10,861 bases of DNA from JBDTMT01 sp039934135. Lineage in GTDB: Bacteria; Desulfobacterota; Binatia; HRBIN30; CADEER01. The notes under the pieces were generated by a model. The model saw nothing but the letters and a program-made list of their open reading frames with translations, searched no databases and was not told the DNA's origin. Positions 1 through 7,740 of the stretch are shown in pieces (the first letter of the stretch is position 1; each line of letters opens with the position of its first letter). Location of the stretch: the NCBI GenBank assembly GCA_039934135.1, contig JBDTMT010000166.1, positions 1 through 10,861 on the forward strand, written 5' to 3'. The translations under genes and the position numbers were made by a program.

Positions 1-798
1 GTATGCATGTGTCTGCAGGTGTCCTGGTGCAGTACTCGTAACCTTCACCCAGTCCTCCGCCAGTCCCCCATACTCACTTGCGAGCCTTTTAGCTGCGCGA
101 AGAGGTGCCTCTACACCGCGGCCAGCGATCACCTTACCGCCGCCACTCAACACCTCGGCGACCCCCTCCTGACTGGCCAACTGCCTGCTCAGCCTTGCCG
201 CGTTCGCTGCGCTCCGAACCCCCGCTACTTCCAGCCTTGTCGCGGTTGCCTGAATTGTCGCACCCCGAATCATTCCCGCCACGACAGCGCCAACAGCGAT
301 TCCAGCCAGCAAGTCGATGGGATCAAAGAACGGACTTCGTAGCCCTTCGAGTCTGGTGGCTTCGACTACAATTTCGTCGAATACAAACGGCCCGCGAAGA
401 CCGTCTCGCGCGTCCGACAGTTGGTTGGTATCGTCCGCCGCTAAGATTCTCGGTCCATTGCTGCTTTGGGTACCGCTTTGGATGAGATCCACTATGCCGA
501 ACGCCGTTACCACGGCACCAAAACCCGCCGCTACGTACTGACCCGAACGGAATCCGTCGACCGTCTGATACGCACCATACGCCACCTGAGCTGCGGCAAT
601 GTATGGCGCCGCGCTCGCGAACGCGTTTGAGATCGGTCCTATGAGCCCCGCTTGAAAGGTGAGACCGTTTAGCGCGCCGACAAGCGAGTTCTCGACGGCT
701 TGTTGCGGGCCAGCGCCGTTTAGCGCCGATTGCACGGCAGACGATACGAGGCCGCTGACGGCTAGAATGATGCTGGCCACGCAGACGAACTCGCACGC
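1..798 (-). other. C-terminal (effector-side) module of the RHS toxin, incomplete
   Basis: The module follows DPSG (1980-1983), the usual boundary after which RHS proteins become variable. It has hydrophobic, Ala/Gly-rich segments at about 1987-2003, 2047-2062, 2070-2090 and 2143-2160, with a polar stretch at 2090-2142. After that comes KVIAGRGVEAPLRAAKRLA and then EYGGLAEDWVKVTST up to the edge. The YGG..DWVK phrase resembles a widespread short C-terminal tail of polymorphic toxins that I recall as ending in a His/Tyr- and Lys-rich strand. If so, only a few tens of residues lie outside the window. By eye the DNA here is less GC-rich than the repeat region, as is common for exchanged RHS tips. 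No nuclease or other catalytic signature could be identified. Confidence 0.7.
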
Positions 799-3700
799 AC
801 CGCTCGGATCAGTGGAATTAACCGGGTCCCAATGAACGTACGTGTAGGGGTTGGGGAACTCGGCCATCGGATCGTGGGTGAGGAACGAGCCGAGGGTCGG
901 ATCGTAAAAACGTGCTCCCGCGTATTGAAGGCCAGAATCGAGCTGCGTCTCGTAGCCGGTGAACTCGTGCCGCCCCGTGGTGGTGGGCGTAATCGACGCG
1001 TTCGCCCCGTTCCAGCGCCCGCGGACCTCTCCGTACGCCGAGTAGCGGATCTGTTCCAGCAACGTGCCCGTCGCGCTAGTGATAGCCTGCGTCGAGCCCA
1101 AGTGGTCGAAGTGGAAGTGCCGGATGACGTCGGAGGTTTGCGCCTCGGCCGCGTCGGGTTGAATGAGCAACGGCCAAGGCAATGTGCCGGTTCCCCAGAG
1201 CAACGCGACAGCGATGATCTGGCCGCGGCGCAAGGCGAGGCCCACCACGGGCGGCCGGCGTTTCCACGGCGCACACCACAGCGCCGCGATCAGCAGCAGG
1301 CCGGAGAGGCCGAGGGCAATGCCTACGTTGCGGGTCAACAGCACCACCACCGCCGGTCGCTCTGCCGAGACATTGGCGAAGCGGAACAGGTGATCGGTCA
1401 GGGCCGCCGTCTCGAAGGTCACGTTCGCTGTCTGGCGCATCGCTATGCGCTGTCCGCCGAGAAAGTACCACTTAGTCAGCGTCGTATCTGACGTTTCGGC
1501 AAGCGCGTTGTAGTAGCGCGTGACGCTCGGTGTCAGGACGCCGAGCTTGCGCGCGACCTGCCGCCCGGCTTGATCGTAGATGTACTGCGCTACCTGGCCG
1601 CCGGCGGTGAGGGTTTCGACGCGATCCTCGGCCGTAAAGGTGTAGCTCTGGCCGGCCTTGGCGTCGCGGTTGCCGTTGGCGTCATGCGTGACCGAAGTAA
1701 ATGAGCCGGTCGGACTGTTTAGGTGCACCTTCATCATCTGGTGCGGCTTAAGCGTGTCGTACTCGAAGTACTGGTTGCCGTTTCGCGTGATATTGCCAAA
1801 CGCGTTGTATTCGTAGATTCGATCGGCGGCGCTGACGGCGCTGTCGAAGCTGGTCAGCCGTCCCATGTGATCGTAGGCGTAGTCGGCCGTGTTGCTGCGG
1901 TCACCAAGCGGGTCGCGCAGGTCGCGCAGCTTTGTCAACAAGCCGCGCGGGTCGTACTCGTCGTACAAGATATCGAGGTAGCGAGTCGTTCCCATTTTGG
2001 TCTGTAGGCCACTGAGGCGATTCCCGAACCCGGCCGGACCATAGTTCCACGTATCAACGACGTCGTTGCCGTGCTGGATCTTGGTAGGCCGGCCGAAGCG
2101 ATCGTACACCGAGTTAATGACATAGAACTGTGTGGCGCTGCGGACGGCGAACGGCTGGCCGCTGTCGTCGTACTCCGTGAAGACCTGCTCGCCGTCAGGG
2201 TACGTGGTCGACGTCACCCGCCCGTTGCTGTCGTACGCATACTCGAACACCGCGTGGCGTTCGATGCTGTCGACAGTGATCGATTTTCGGGATTTCGTTT
2301 CCTGTCCACGCACGTCATAGGTAAGCACGTCGTTCTGGCCCGAGCCGTCAATGATGCGCGTCAGACGACCCTTCGAATTCGCGACCGTCCAACCGTCGTC
2401 GCCATCGTAGTAGTACTGCACCTTTTTGGTCGGATCGGGACATGTACTCGCGCAGTTGTGTGAGGTCGGACTGTCGTCCGCCCAAGTGCAGGTCCGCGAT
2501 GGCCGGTTGAGCGCGTCGTAGCAGTACTGATCGTGCTGCCCGCTCTTTGGGTCGTTTTGCCAAGCGAGATTGCCGACCGCATCGTACCCATAGGTCCAGG
2601 TGCCGGAGTCGAGGTCGACCATCGTCGTCTTGCGACCCAGCGTATCGTATGTGATCGACTTCAGGGGCGTGGCGCTCCCGTTTTGCGTCAGCGTCAACAA
2701 GCGGCCGAGGCCATCGAAAGTGCTGGATGTCCGCGCATAGACCGACCCGGCATTCTTTACCCGGGTCTCGACCACTCTGCCGAGCGCATCAGCGACCAAT
2801 TCACTAACCGTGCCGCCTTCGTCGGTCATCACCGTAGTGTCGCCCTGATATGTGAACGATCGCGTACCGCCGTCGGGATGCGTGATGAGCCGCACGCGAC
2901 CGAGCGGATCGATGCGACCGGGGGCGCTCGCATCCATGCGGTAACTTTTGCGCTCTGCATCGGCGGCTGCCGGAGTCGCGCCCGCGAGATATGGATTCCA
3001 CACCTTCAACACACGCCCCGCCGCGTCGAACTCAGTGCGGTTGCTGCGTAGCGTGGCCGCCACTTCGTCGACGACCCGACCGCTGTCCGAGTACCGAACC
3101 CGTCCGAGCGCATCGACCAACTGCTGCGTCCACAACGGCGGACGCGGTGTCGCCGTCCCGCCGCAGCCGCTCGGCGGATTGGAATCCTGTTTCTCCGACA
3201 CTTTCACCCACGACAGCGTCTCGGGGGCAACGGCGAAGTGATACTCGTACCCGATCGGGCAATTGGCGAGGTCTTCACCAGGCCTGGCCGCACACATTCG
3301 CCGGCCGAGCGCATCGTAGTTCGTGCTGCTGACCGCGCCGTTCGGATCGGTCACCTTGGTGGGCAGGCCGAAACGGTAGTCGACCTCGGTGAGGGTCTGC
3401 TGATTGAGGTGATTGACGACGCGATTCGGGTGCAGGTTGTAGGCGTCGTAATAGGTCGTCGTGAGATGCCCGTTGGGGTCCTGGGTCTGCGTGACGTTGC
3501 CGTAGGCGTCGTAGGTAGTCCACGACTCGGGTCCGTTGGGCGTCGCGTTGTCCTGGCGCGATTTCACCCGGCGCAGATTGCCCACGCCGATGCGGCCGTT
3601 ATCGCCGTCGGTGGTGTAGCTGTCGTAGTAGAACCACTGCTCGGCGAGCGTGCCGGAGCCGTCCCAGGTGCGGGTCTGGCGCGGGCGGTTGAGGATCTGC

Positions 3701-6700
3701 GGACCACCCGTCGTGGCGGGCAGCGCGTAGTCGGTATGCGTCGCCACGAGAAGCGCGTTGGCCTGGTTGTATTTGGCCGACTCGGAAATGTTGCCGTACG
3801 TATCGGGCGGCTGGTTCGCGACCCGCACGTAGAGCGGAGTGCCGACCCCATCGTCGGTCCTCGTCTCGCTCTGCGCCAGCCACGCTTGTGTGCGACTGTT
3901 GCCAACCGTCGCGGTGCTCCACTGATTCTGTACGCTGTGCACCAGCGCCGGTGTGGAGCAGTCGGGCTCTGGATTCGTGGCAGGGCACGCGGCACCTGAA
4001 TAGACATTGCTGGTCAGCACACGCCCGATGGTGCCCGGCAACTGGCCGAACACCGTGATCGTGCTGTTGTCGAGATCGTCGATCGCGGAGCCGGCGTCAT
4101 CGCGGCGCGCTTCCTCGCTAATGCGCTCGACCTGGCGGAAGCCGCGGAACTCGCGTGTCGCACCGTCGAAGCGCCCGTCCATGTAGCGATACTTCGTCAC
4201 GAGCTCGTTACCCGAGGCGATGCACGGATTGCTGGCCGGGCTGAACACGTCGCCAGGAGGTGGTGTGCACTGACCGTCGCTCAGGCGCGTTTTCTCCACG
4301 ACCCAGGAGATGAAAGGCAGGTCCGGCTGCTGGTCCTCGCCGGTGTTGTCGTACGCGGTGGAGGGCCGATAGGCGATAGTGTTGGTCGCCCCAAACCCGT
4401 TGCTCATCATGGTCAGCAGGTTCGGACGCTGGCTCGGCTCGCTGCCAGCGGCATTGTAGGCGCCGGCGCGATTGCGCTGCACGCTCCAGCTGGTCGGATT
4501 GGTGGCCTCGTGACCGGTGGTGCCGGCGACGACGCGATCGAGCAACCCGTCGCCGTCGACGTCCACCATGTCGATGATGTCGCGCTGGTTCTTGGTAGTG
4601 CGGATACTGCCTTGGCCGCCGACCCACAGGCGCGACGCATAGCCCCAGCTCTGGATCGTTTCGCCGAGCAGTGCGGACATGACCGTGCCGTATGTCGACA
4701 CGGTTAACGGCTCGAGGTCGCCACCGGTGTTCAGGCGCACCACCCACTGATCCTGGAAGACGTGGGTCGTGTCGTTCCAACCCCAGCGCTCAACGAAATC
4801 AGGCAACCCGTCGCCGTTGATATCGAGCAGGTCCGCGCCGGTCTCGTGATTGGCATCCTCGCCGAACCACGCCGTGTTCGCCGTATCGATGTTCTTCGGC
4901 GTCGCCTCGAACCCCGACCCAGTGTTGAAATACACGAACATGCAGCCGTGGAGATAGAGAATCGCGCCGCTTGAGTACGGAGCGTAGTCGGGCGTGGTCG
5001 GCACCAGGCACTCGGGCGCCCCCGTCGAATAGCCGTTGCCTTGCTTCGCCAGGATGTAGTCGGGCAATCCGTCGCCATTGAAGTCGACCAACATGGTTGG
5101 AATGCCGGAATTGGCGGGCAAACCGGATGGCGGCGCAAAAGCCACCGGGGTGCTTTCGAAGCCGCTGCCGGTGTTCAGGTAGACTTGCCAGGGATCCTGG
5201 TTGGCGATGACGAGATCCGGCAACCCGTCGGCGTTCATATCGACGACATCGCGAATGTTCTTGCCGTCAGCGCGGGTGTGGCGAACGCGTTGCGACGGCG
5301 CTGACCACGGAATGTACACCGTGTCGAAGCCCCAGCCGCCGGTCACCCGCCGACCGGGATAGACACGCCAATCGGACAAGTTGGTCGACGCCACGACGTA
5401 GTCCGCAATCCCGTCGCCGGTGATGTCGAAGGTATCGGCGACGGTGCAGGCGGCGAGCGCGTATTGGTCGCCCGGGCAGTCGCTCTGGTTCACCTCGACA
5501 TTGCGAATCTGGGCGCCGAAACCGAGCGCCTGGCCGCTCGGCGTCGTCCAGTTGGTGGGCGTCGACTCGAAGCCGAAGCTGCCGCCGGCATTGGCGCCGA
5601 AATAGACCTGCCACGGCGAGGCGTAGTGGACGAAGTCGAGCAAGCCGTCGCCGTTCATGTCGAGGACGGTGTTCTGCACTTCCAGGCTGTCGTTGTGCGA
5701 GCGCAGGAACGGGCGCGGGGCGCTGAATGTTGTCGGCGCCGCGTGGCCCGCTGCGCTCGGCGCATAGACGAAGGTTTGCGTCGGCCGACCCGACGTCTCG
5801 ACCGAAGTCAGCAACGAACGATGCCCCGCTTGGGTGTCGTCATAGCGCATGCGGTATGTGGCAATCGGCGTGTCGGTCGGAATTCGGGTCGCCACGACGA
5901 CGCGGTTGAGGCGCAACCACATGTAGGCCGCCTCGCCGTGGCGATAGCTGCGCAGCACGTCGGGACGGGCCTCGTAGAAGAAGGCCGCTGCATACTGGTA
6001 GTCGGCGCCGGTGTTGTCGTTGCCGCCGTACTTCACACCGGCAGGCACCAGCTGATTGAGCGTGTTGCCCCAGCTAAACTCTATCGTATTGCCGTTCGGA
6101 TCGATGATCTTGGTCAGAGCCCAGGCGGTCGTGTAGCTGCAGACGCCTCCGCTGACCGTCTTGAACACGCTCGGATCGGTGCCGATGCGCGAGCCCACGG
6201 TCGCGCCGAAGATATAGCGCATGCCGGCGCGGTCCTGGACCGTCCATGTGTTGGCGACTTGATCGAGCTCGACGTTGACGTATGACTCCTCGACCATCGG
6301 GCGGTAGGTCGCCGAGTTCGGCGGATCGTTAACCAACTCCGCCGCGGTGCCGGGAAGCGTGAGCACGAACTCATTGAAGTGACTGCTCGTACAACGCGGC
6401 ACGCCCCACTTGGTGGTGCGCTCGATGCGCCCGATGGGCAGATCCCACCCATAGCCAAACGGGCTCGGACCGCCGGAACTGGAGTAGCGCAGCGCCAACG
6501 ATGGGGTGGCATTCTTGTGACCCGGCGGCACAGCGAACGTGATCGCGGTCCCGAGCGCCCCGGTGAACAGGTTCGCTTCCGGCGCTTGCGCCAGCCCGGT
6601 GAACGGCGTCGACCCTTCGCCGGAGCGGTCGCCGTACGAGGTGTCTGTATCGGCCCGCGCGGTGATCGCCAGCGACAGCGCGATCAACAGCGCGCATACG

Positions 6701-6747
6701 ACTGCCCTCGACCGAACGGCTGGATGCCGCGACGTGAACGCTCTCAT
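1..6747 (-). CDS. Giant secreted SpvB/TcdB-like RHS-repeat (YD) polymorphic toxin, 3' end outside the window
   Basis: An uninterrupted frame of 2249 codons starts at ATG 6747 and continues past position 1. Residues 1-32 form a signal peptide: Arg-rich n-region, core CALLIALSLAI, cleavage after ARA. An SpvB/TcaC-like N-terminal domain follows (VPPG near 74, PSLALRYSSSGG near 82-93, FGYGWDLPIGRIER near 97-110). Six FG-GAP/VCBS calcium loops begin near 363, 441, 503, 555, 642 and 729. Residues 777-875 resemble the TcdB middle domain (YRYMDGRFDGATREFRGF). YD/RHS repeats run from about 1039 to 1769 (YDALGR, FDGLGR, YDAVGN). The core-associated domain is at 1877-1983 (HFDHLGST, FTGYETQLDSGLQYAGARFYDP, DPSG). 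A C-terminal module of at least 266 residues follows. In known Tc and RHS proteins the YD repeats form a shell that encloses a C-terminal toxin; that role is inferred here. The start codon overlaps the upstream stop by one base (TGATG), so translation is probably coupled. The odd features are the signal peptide on a Tc-type chain and a membrane-hairpin insert at 1772-1876. The effector activity is not visible. Confidence 0.93.
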   Translation of the reverse strand, partial: MRAFTSRHPAVRSRAVVCALLIALSLAITARADTDTSYGDRSGEGSTPFTGLAQAPEANLFTGALGTAITFAVPPGHKNATPSLALRYSSSGGPSPFGYGWDLPIGRIERTTKWGVPRCTSSHFNEFVLTLPGTAAELVNDPPNSATYRPMVEESYVNVELDQVANTWTVQDRAGMRYIFGATVGSRIGTDPSVFKTVSGGVCSYTTAWALTKIIDPNGNTIEFSWGNTLNQLVPAGVKYGGNDNTGADYQYAAAFFYEARPDVLRSYRHGEAAYMWLRLNRVVVATRIPTDTPIATYRMRYDDTQAGHRSLLTSVETSGRPTQTFVYAPSAAGHAAPTTFSAPRPFLRSHNDSLEVQNTVLDMNGDGLLDFVHYASPWQVYFGANAGGSFGFESTPTNWTTPSGQALGFGAQIRNVEVNQSDCPGDQYALAACTVADTFDITGDGIADYVVASTNLSDWRVYPGRRVTGGWGFDTVYIPWSAPSQRVRHTRADGKNIRDVVDMNADGLPDLVIANQDPWQVYLNTGSGFESTPVAFAPPSGLPANSGIPTMLVDFNGDGLPDYILAKQGNGYSTGAPECLVPTTPDYAPYSSGAILYLHGCMFVYFNTGSGFEATPKNIDTANTAWFGEDANHETGADLLDINGDGLPDFVERWGWNDTTHVFQDQWVVRLNTGGDLEPLTVSTYGTVMSALLGETIQSWGYASRLWVGGQGSIRTTKNQRDIIDMVDVDGDGLLDRVVAGTTGHEATNPTSWSVQRNRAGAYNAAGSEPSQRPNLLTMMSNGFGATNTIAYRPSTAYDNTGEDQQPDLPFISWVVEKTRLSDGQCTPPPGDVFSPASNPCIASGNELVTKYRYMDGRFDGATREFRGFRQVERISEEARRDDAGSAIDDLDNSTITVFGQLPGTIGRVLTSNVYSGAACPATNPEPDCSTPALVHSVQNQWSTATVGNSRTQAWLAQSETRTDDGVGTPLYVRVANQPPDTYGNISESAKYNQANALLVATHTDYALPATTGGPQILNRPRQTRTWDGSGTLAEQWFYYDSYTTDGDNGRIGVGNLRRVKSRQDNATPNGPESWTTYDAYGNVTQTQDPNGHLTTTYYDAYNLHPNRVVNHLNQQTLTEVDYRFGLPTKVTDPNGAVSSTNYDALGRRMCAARPGEDLANCPIGYEYHFAVAPETLSWVKVSEKQDSNPPSGCGGTATPRPPLWTQQLVDALGRVRYSDSGRVVDEVAATLRSNRTEFDAAGRVLKVWNPYLAGATPAAADAERKSYRMDASAPGRIDPLGRVRLITHPDGGTRSFTYQGDTTVMTDEGGTVSELVADALGRVVETRVKNAGSVYARTSSTFDGLGRLLTLTQNGSATPLKSITYDTLGRKTTMVDLDSGTWTYGYDAVGNLAWQNDPKSGQHDQYCYDALNRPSRTCTWADDSPTSHNCASTCPDPTKKVQYYYDGDDGWTVANSKGRLTRIIDGSGQNDVLTYDVRGQETKSRKSITVDSIERHAVFEYAYDSNGRVTSTTYPDGEQVFTEYDDSGQPFAVRSATQFYVINSVYDRFGRPTKIQHGNDVVDTWNYGPAGFGNRLSGLQTKMGTTRYLDILYDEYDPRGLLTKLRDLRDPLGDRSNTADYAYDHMGRLTSFDSAVSAADRIYEYNAFGNITRNGNQYFEYDTLKPHQMMKVHLNSPTGSFTSVTHDANGNRDAKAGQSYTFTAEDRVETLTAGGQVAQYIYDQAGRQVARKLGVLTPSVTRYYNALAETSDTTLTKWYFLGGQRIAMRQTANVTFETAALTDHLFRFANVSAERPAVVVLLTRNVGIALGLSGLLLIAALWCAPWKRRPPVVGLALRRGQIIAVALLWGTGTLPWPLLIQPDAAEAQTSDVIRHFHFDHLGSTQAITSATGTLLEQIRYSAYGEVRGRWNGANASITPTTTGRHEFTGYETQLDSGLQYAGARFYDPTLGSFLTHDPMAEFPNPYTYVHWDPVNSTDPSGACEFVCVASIILAVSGLVSSAVQSALNGAGPQQAVENSLVGALNGLTFQAGLIGPISNAFASAAPYIAAAQVAYGAYQTVDGFRSGQYVAAGFGAVVTAFGIVDLIQSGTQSSNGPRILAADDTNQLSDARDGLRGPFVFDEIVVEATRLEGLRSPFFDPIDLLAGIAVGAVVAGMIRGATIQATATRLEVAGVRSAANAARLSRQLASQEGVAEVLSGGGKVIAGRGVEAPLRAAKRLASEYGGLAEDWVKVTSTAPGHLQTHAY
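1120..1434 (-). other. Membrane-hairpin insert inside the RHS core of the toxin
   Basis: This stretch codes for residues 1772-1876. They lie between the last YD-like strand (WYFLGGQRIAMR) and the core-associated motif HFHFDHLGST. Usually only a short linker separates these two elements in RHS proteins. The insert has one hydrophobic helix at about 1807-1825 (VGIALGLSGLLLIAALWC), a basic turn (WKRRPP, LRRG) and a second hydrophobic stretch at about 1842-1862 (GQIIAVALLWGTGTLPWPLL). This looks like a helical hairpin with positive residues in the loop. The frame is continuous through it. What it does, for example membrane insertion or shell anchoring, is unknown. Confidence 0.8.
1441..3633 (-). 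repeat. YD (RHS) repeat region of the toxin shell
   Basis: Residues about 1039-1769 contain at least a dozen YD-type motifs spaced roughly 20-50 residues apart, including TTYDAYGNVTQ, TNYDALGRR, TEFDAAGRV, STFDGLGRLL, ITYDTLGRK, YGYDAVGNL, YAYDSNGRV, YAYDHMGRL and YEYNAFGNI. In solved RHS and Tc proteins these motifs form the beta-strands of a hollow cocoon. The repeats have diverged at DNA level, and there is no frameshift between them. Confidence 0.92.
4528..5661 (-). repeat. Six FG-GAP/VCBS calcium-loop repeats within the RHS toxin
   Basis: Six copies of an Asp-rich loop occur between residues 363 and 740: DMNGDGLLD, DITGDGIAD, DMNADGLPD, DFNGDGLPD, DINGDGLPD and DVDGDGLLD. Most are followed by phrases such as PWQVYFG or PWQVYLNTGSGFEST. 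The spacing is 52-87 residues. Loops of this type bind calcium and form beta-propeller blades in the FG-GAP/VCBS family. The same kind of repeat lies between the SpvB-like domain and the TcdB-middle domain of Tc-toxin B components, which fits the order seen here. Confidence 0.9.
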
Positions 6748-7283
6748 CACCGACCCGTCGGCAACGGCAGCTCAGTGACCTGACGATCGGGATCGCGATC
6801 GCCGCTATCGACACGCGCCGGGAGATCGCCACTCGCTGGTTCGACGCGCACGGCCGCGTCATCGGCGATCTGGCCGTCGGCGATCGCCGCGCGCTCGGCG
6901 ACCAGAGCCTCCTGCGCGTCGACCACCGCGCTCGGCGCCTCGTCCCTCGCCACGACGCCGGTGATCTGGCGGCCGTCTCGTGCCGAGCGTCCCTCGGCGT
7001 CGAGCGGCAGATCCTCTGGCTGGATGTCGGCCTGCTGTATCAGTTTCGCGGCTTGCAGCAGGTCGTCCTCGGCGCGCACCGCGCCGGCGGCCAGCAGCAC
7101 GACGACCACCGCCGTCACAATCCAGCCCCACGGCGCCGCGGCTAGCCCTGACGCGGCGCCCGCGCCCGGCGCTGACCTCTCAAGATCTTCCGCGTCCCCC
7201 TGCGGCACCCAGCACGACACTGCCCGCGACGCGATCAACAACCACTGCCGCGCGTCTTGCTTCCCAACTCGCCTTCCAGCCAT
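6747..7283 (-). CDS. Single-pass membrane or secreted protein, translationally coupled to the RHS toxin
   Basis: This encodes a 178-residue protein of unknown function. Residues about 52-69 (WGWIVTAVVVVLLAAGAV) form one strong membrane segment or a late signal sequence ending in VRAED. Before it is a 50-residue N-terminal part (MAGRRVGKQDARQW). After it is an acidic, Ala/Asp/Arg-rich tail of about 108 residues with low complexity and no Cys. ATG 7283 was chosen because AGGGAG (7293-7298) lies 9 bases upstream; an in-frame GTG at 7304 would add seven residues but has no such site. The stop TGA overlaps the ATG of the giant toxin gene, so the two form an operon. The tail could sit outside the cytoplasmic membrane and assist, anchor or guide the toxin; this is inferred only from position and topology. 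I do not recognise the family. Confidence 0.72.
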   Translation of the reverse strand: MAGRRVGKQDARQWLLIASRAVSCWVPQGDAEDLERSAPGAGAASGLAAAPWGWIVTAVVVVLLAAGAVRAEDDLLQAAKLIQQADIQPEDLPLDAEGRSARDGRQITGVVARDEAPSAVVDAQEALVAERAAIADGQIADDAAVRVEPASGDLPARVDSGDRDPDRQVTELPLPTGR

Positions 7284-7292
7284 CTCCGTCGA

Positions 7293-7298
7293 CTCCCT
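7293..7298 (-). promoter_or_regulatory. Ribosome binding site for the 178-residue membrane protein
   Basis: AGGGAG on the minus strand is nine bases before ATG 7283. It decides between this start and the GTG at 7304. Confidence 0.5.
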
Positions 7299-7473
7299 AC
7301 CCACCAGCGTAGATCTGCCAGGCGGCGAGTCGGCGCACGTCGGGATCCGCCGCGCCGTCCCTGCCGCTCCCCCGGACCTATTTCTCCGCTATCTTCCTGA
7401 CCGCCTGCCCGACGGTGGCGAACACTTTGCGACCTGTTTCCATACAGTCACTGAACACAGCAATTGGGGATTT

Positions 7474-7501
7474 CCTGTACACGGAGTTTCGTCCCCTGTA
7501 C
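7474..7501. repeat. Direct repeat CCTGTAC, two copies 21 bp apart
   Basis: CCTGTAC occurs at 7474-7480 and again at 7495-7501. The start-to-start distance of 21 bp is two helical turns, so both copies face the same side of the DNA. It lies in the AT-richer part of the divergent intergenic region, about 190-220 bp upstream of the toxin-operon start. GGGGA at 7467-7471 and its complement TCCCC at 7492-7496 also frame the first copy. It could be an operator for a dimeric regulator. A chance match is possible because the repeat is only 7 bp. Confidence 0.3.
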
Positions 7502-7575
7502 GTCTCACAGCTGATGCGTTCGCTCGGACGAAGCGTTGTCACGTGCGGATTACGTCGACACCGCATTCCGGCGCG

Positions 7576-7740
7576 ATGCCCGAAGACGTGCGGATCGAAA
7601 TGGACGCGCTACGGCAGTCCTACCGCGACATCCGCGCCCAGCTCACCGACGAGGCCGTCCAGGCCGAGCTAGAGGCGACGATGCGCGCGGGGAGAGAGTT
7701 GACGCAGGCAGAGGCGAGAGGGTTGGTGCGTAAGCAATGA
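7576..7740 (+). CDS. Small hypothetical protein, helical and charged
   Basis: This predicts 54 residues from ATG 7576, starting MPEDVRIEMDALRQSYRDI and ending GLVRKQ. The sequence is rich in Glu, Arg, Ala and Leu and reads as one or two amphipathic helices, much like small helical accessory or antitoxin-type proteins. No family is recognised. The codon pattern is typical of a GC-rich coding frame only from about 7576 onward. There is no clear ribosome binding site, and the frame is open far upstream, so the start is uncertain; ATG 7600 is an alternative. Its stop overlaps the start of the next ORF (ATGA). Confidence 0.5.
   Translation: MPEDVRIEMDALRQSYRDIRAQLTDEAVQAELEATMRAGRELTQAEARGLVRKQ

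Larger units (their letters stand above)
7284..7575. other. Divergent intergenic region between the toxin operon and the small plus-strand ORFs
   Basis: About 290 bases have no convincing coding frame. The open frames here have mixed composition and lack good starts. The part from about 7430 to 7510 is clearly richer in A/T than its surroundings, as expected for promoters. I could not place a -35/-10 pair with confidence on either strand. Promoters for the leftward toxin operon, and perhaps for the rightward small ORFs, should lie here. Confidence 0.5.

Noticed and set aside
323..1471. Minus-strand frames at 323-796, 762-1274 and 1076-1471
   Set aside because: They lie in the wrong frame of the toxin gene. 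Their translations are Arg/Ser/Pro-rich and lack the RHS motifs seen in the true frame.
3238..6285. Long plus-strand open frames, for example 3238-3999 (253 codons) and 5464-6285 (273 codons)
   Set aside because: They are antisense to the FG-GAP and YD-repeat coding of the giant minus-strand gene, which reads without a stop and with clear family motifs. Their proteins are Val/Arg/Gly-rich mirror images of it.
7420..7500. Candidate sigma-70-like promoter elements on either strand
   Set aside because: TTGCTG and TATGGA on the minus strand are only 13 bp apart, and other hexamer pairs were equally poor, so no promoter was called.
6961..7575. Plus-strand frame open from 6961 into the small ORF ending at 7740
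   Set aside because: Its first half is antisense to the 178-residue membrane protein, and the next part has no coding character. Only the segment from about 7576 reads like protein.
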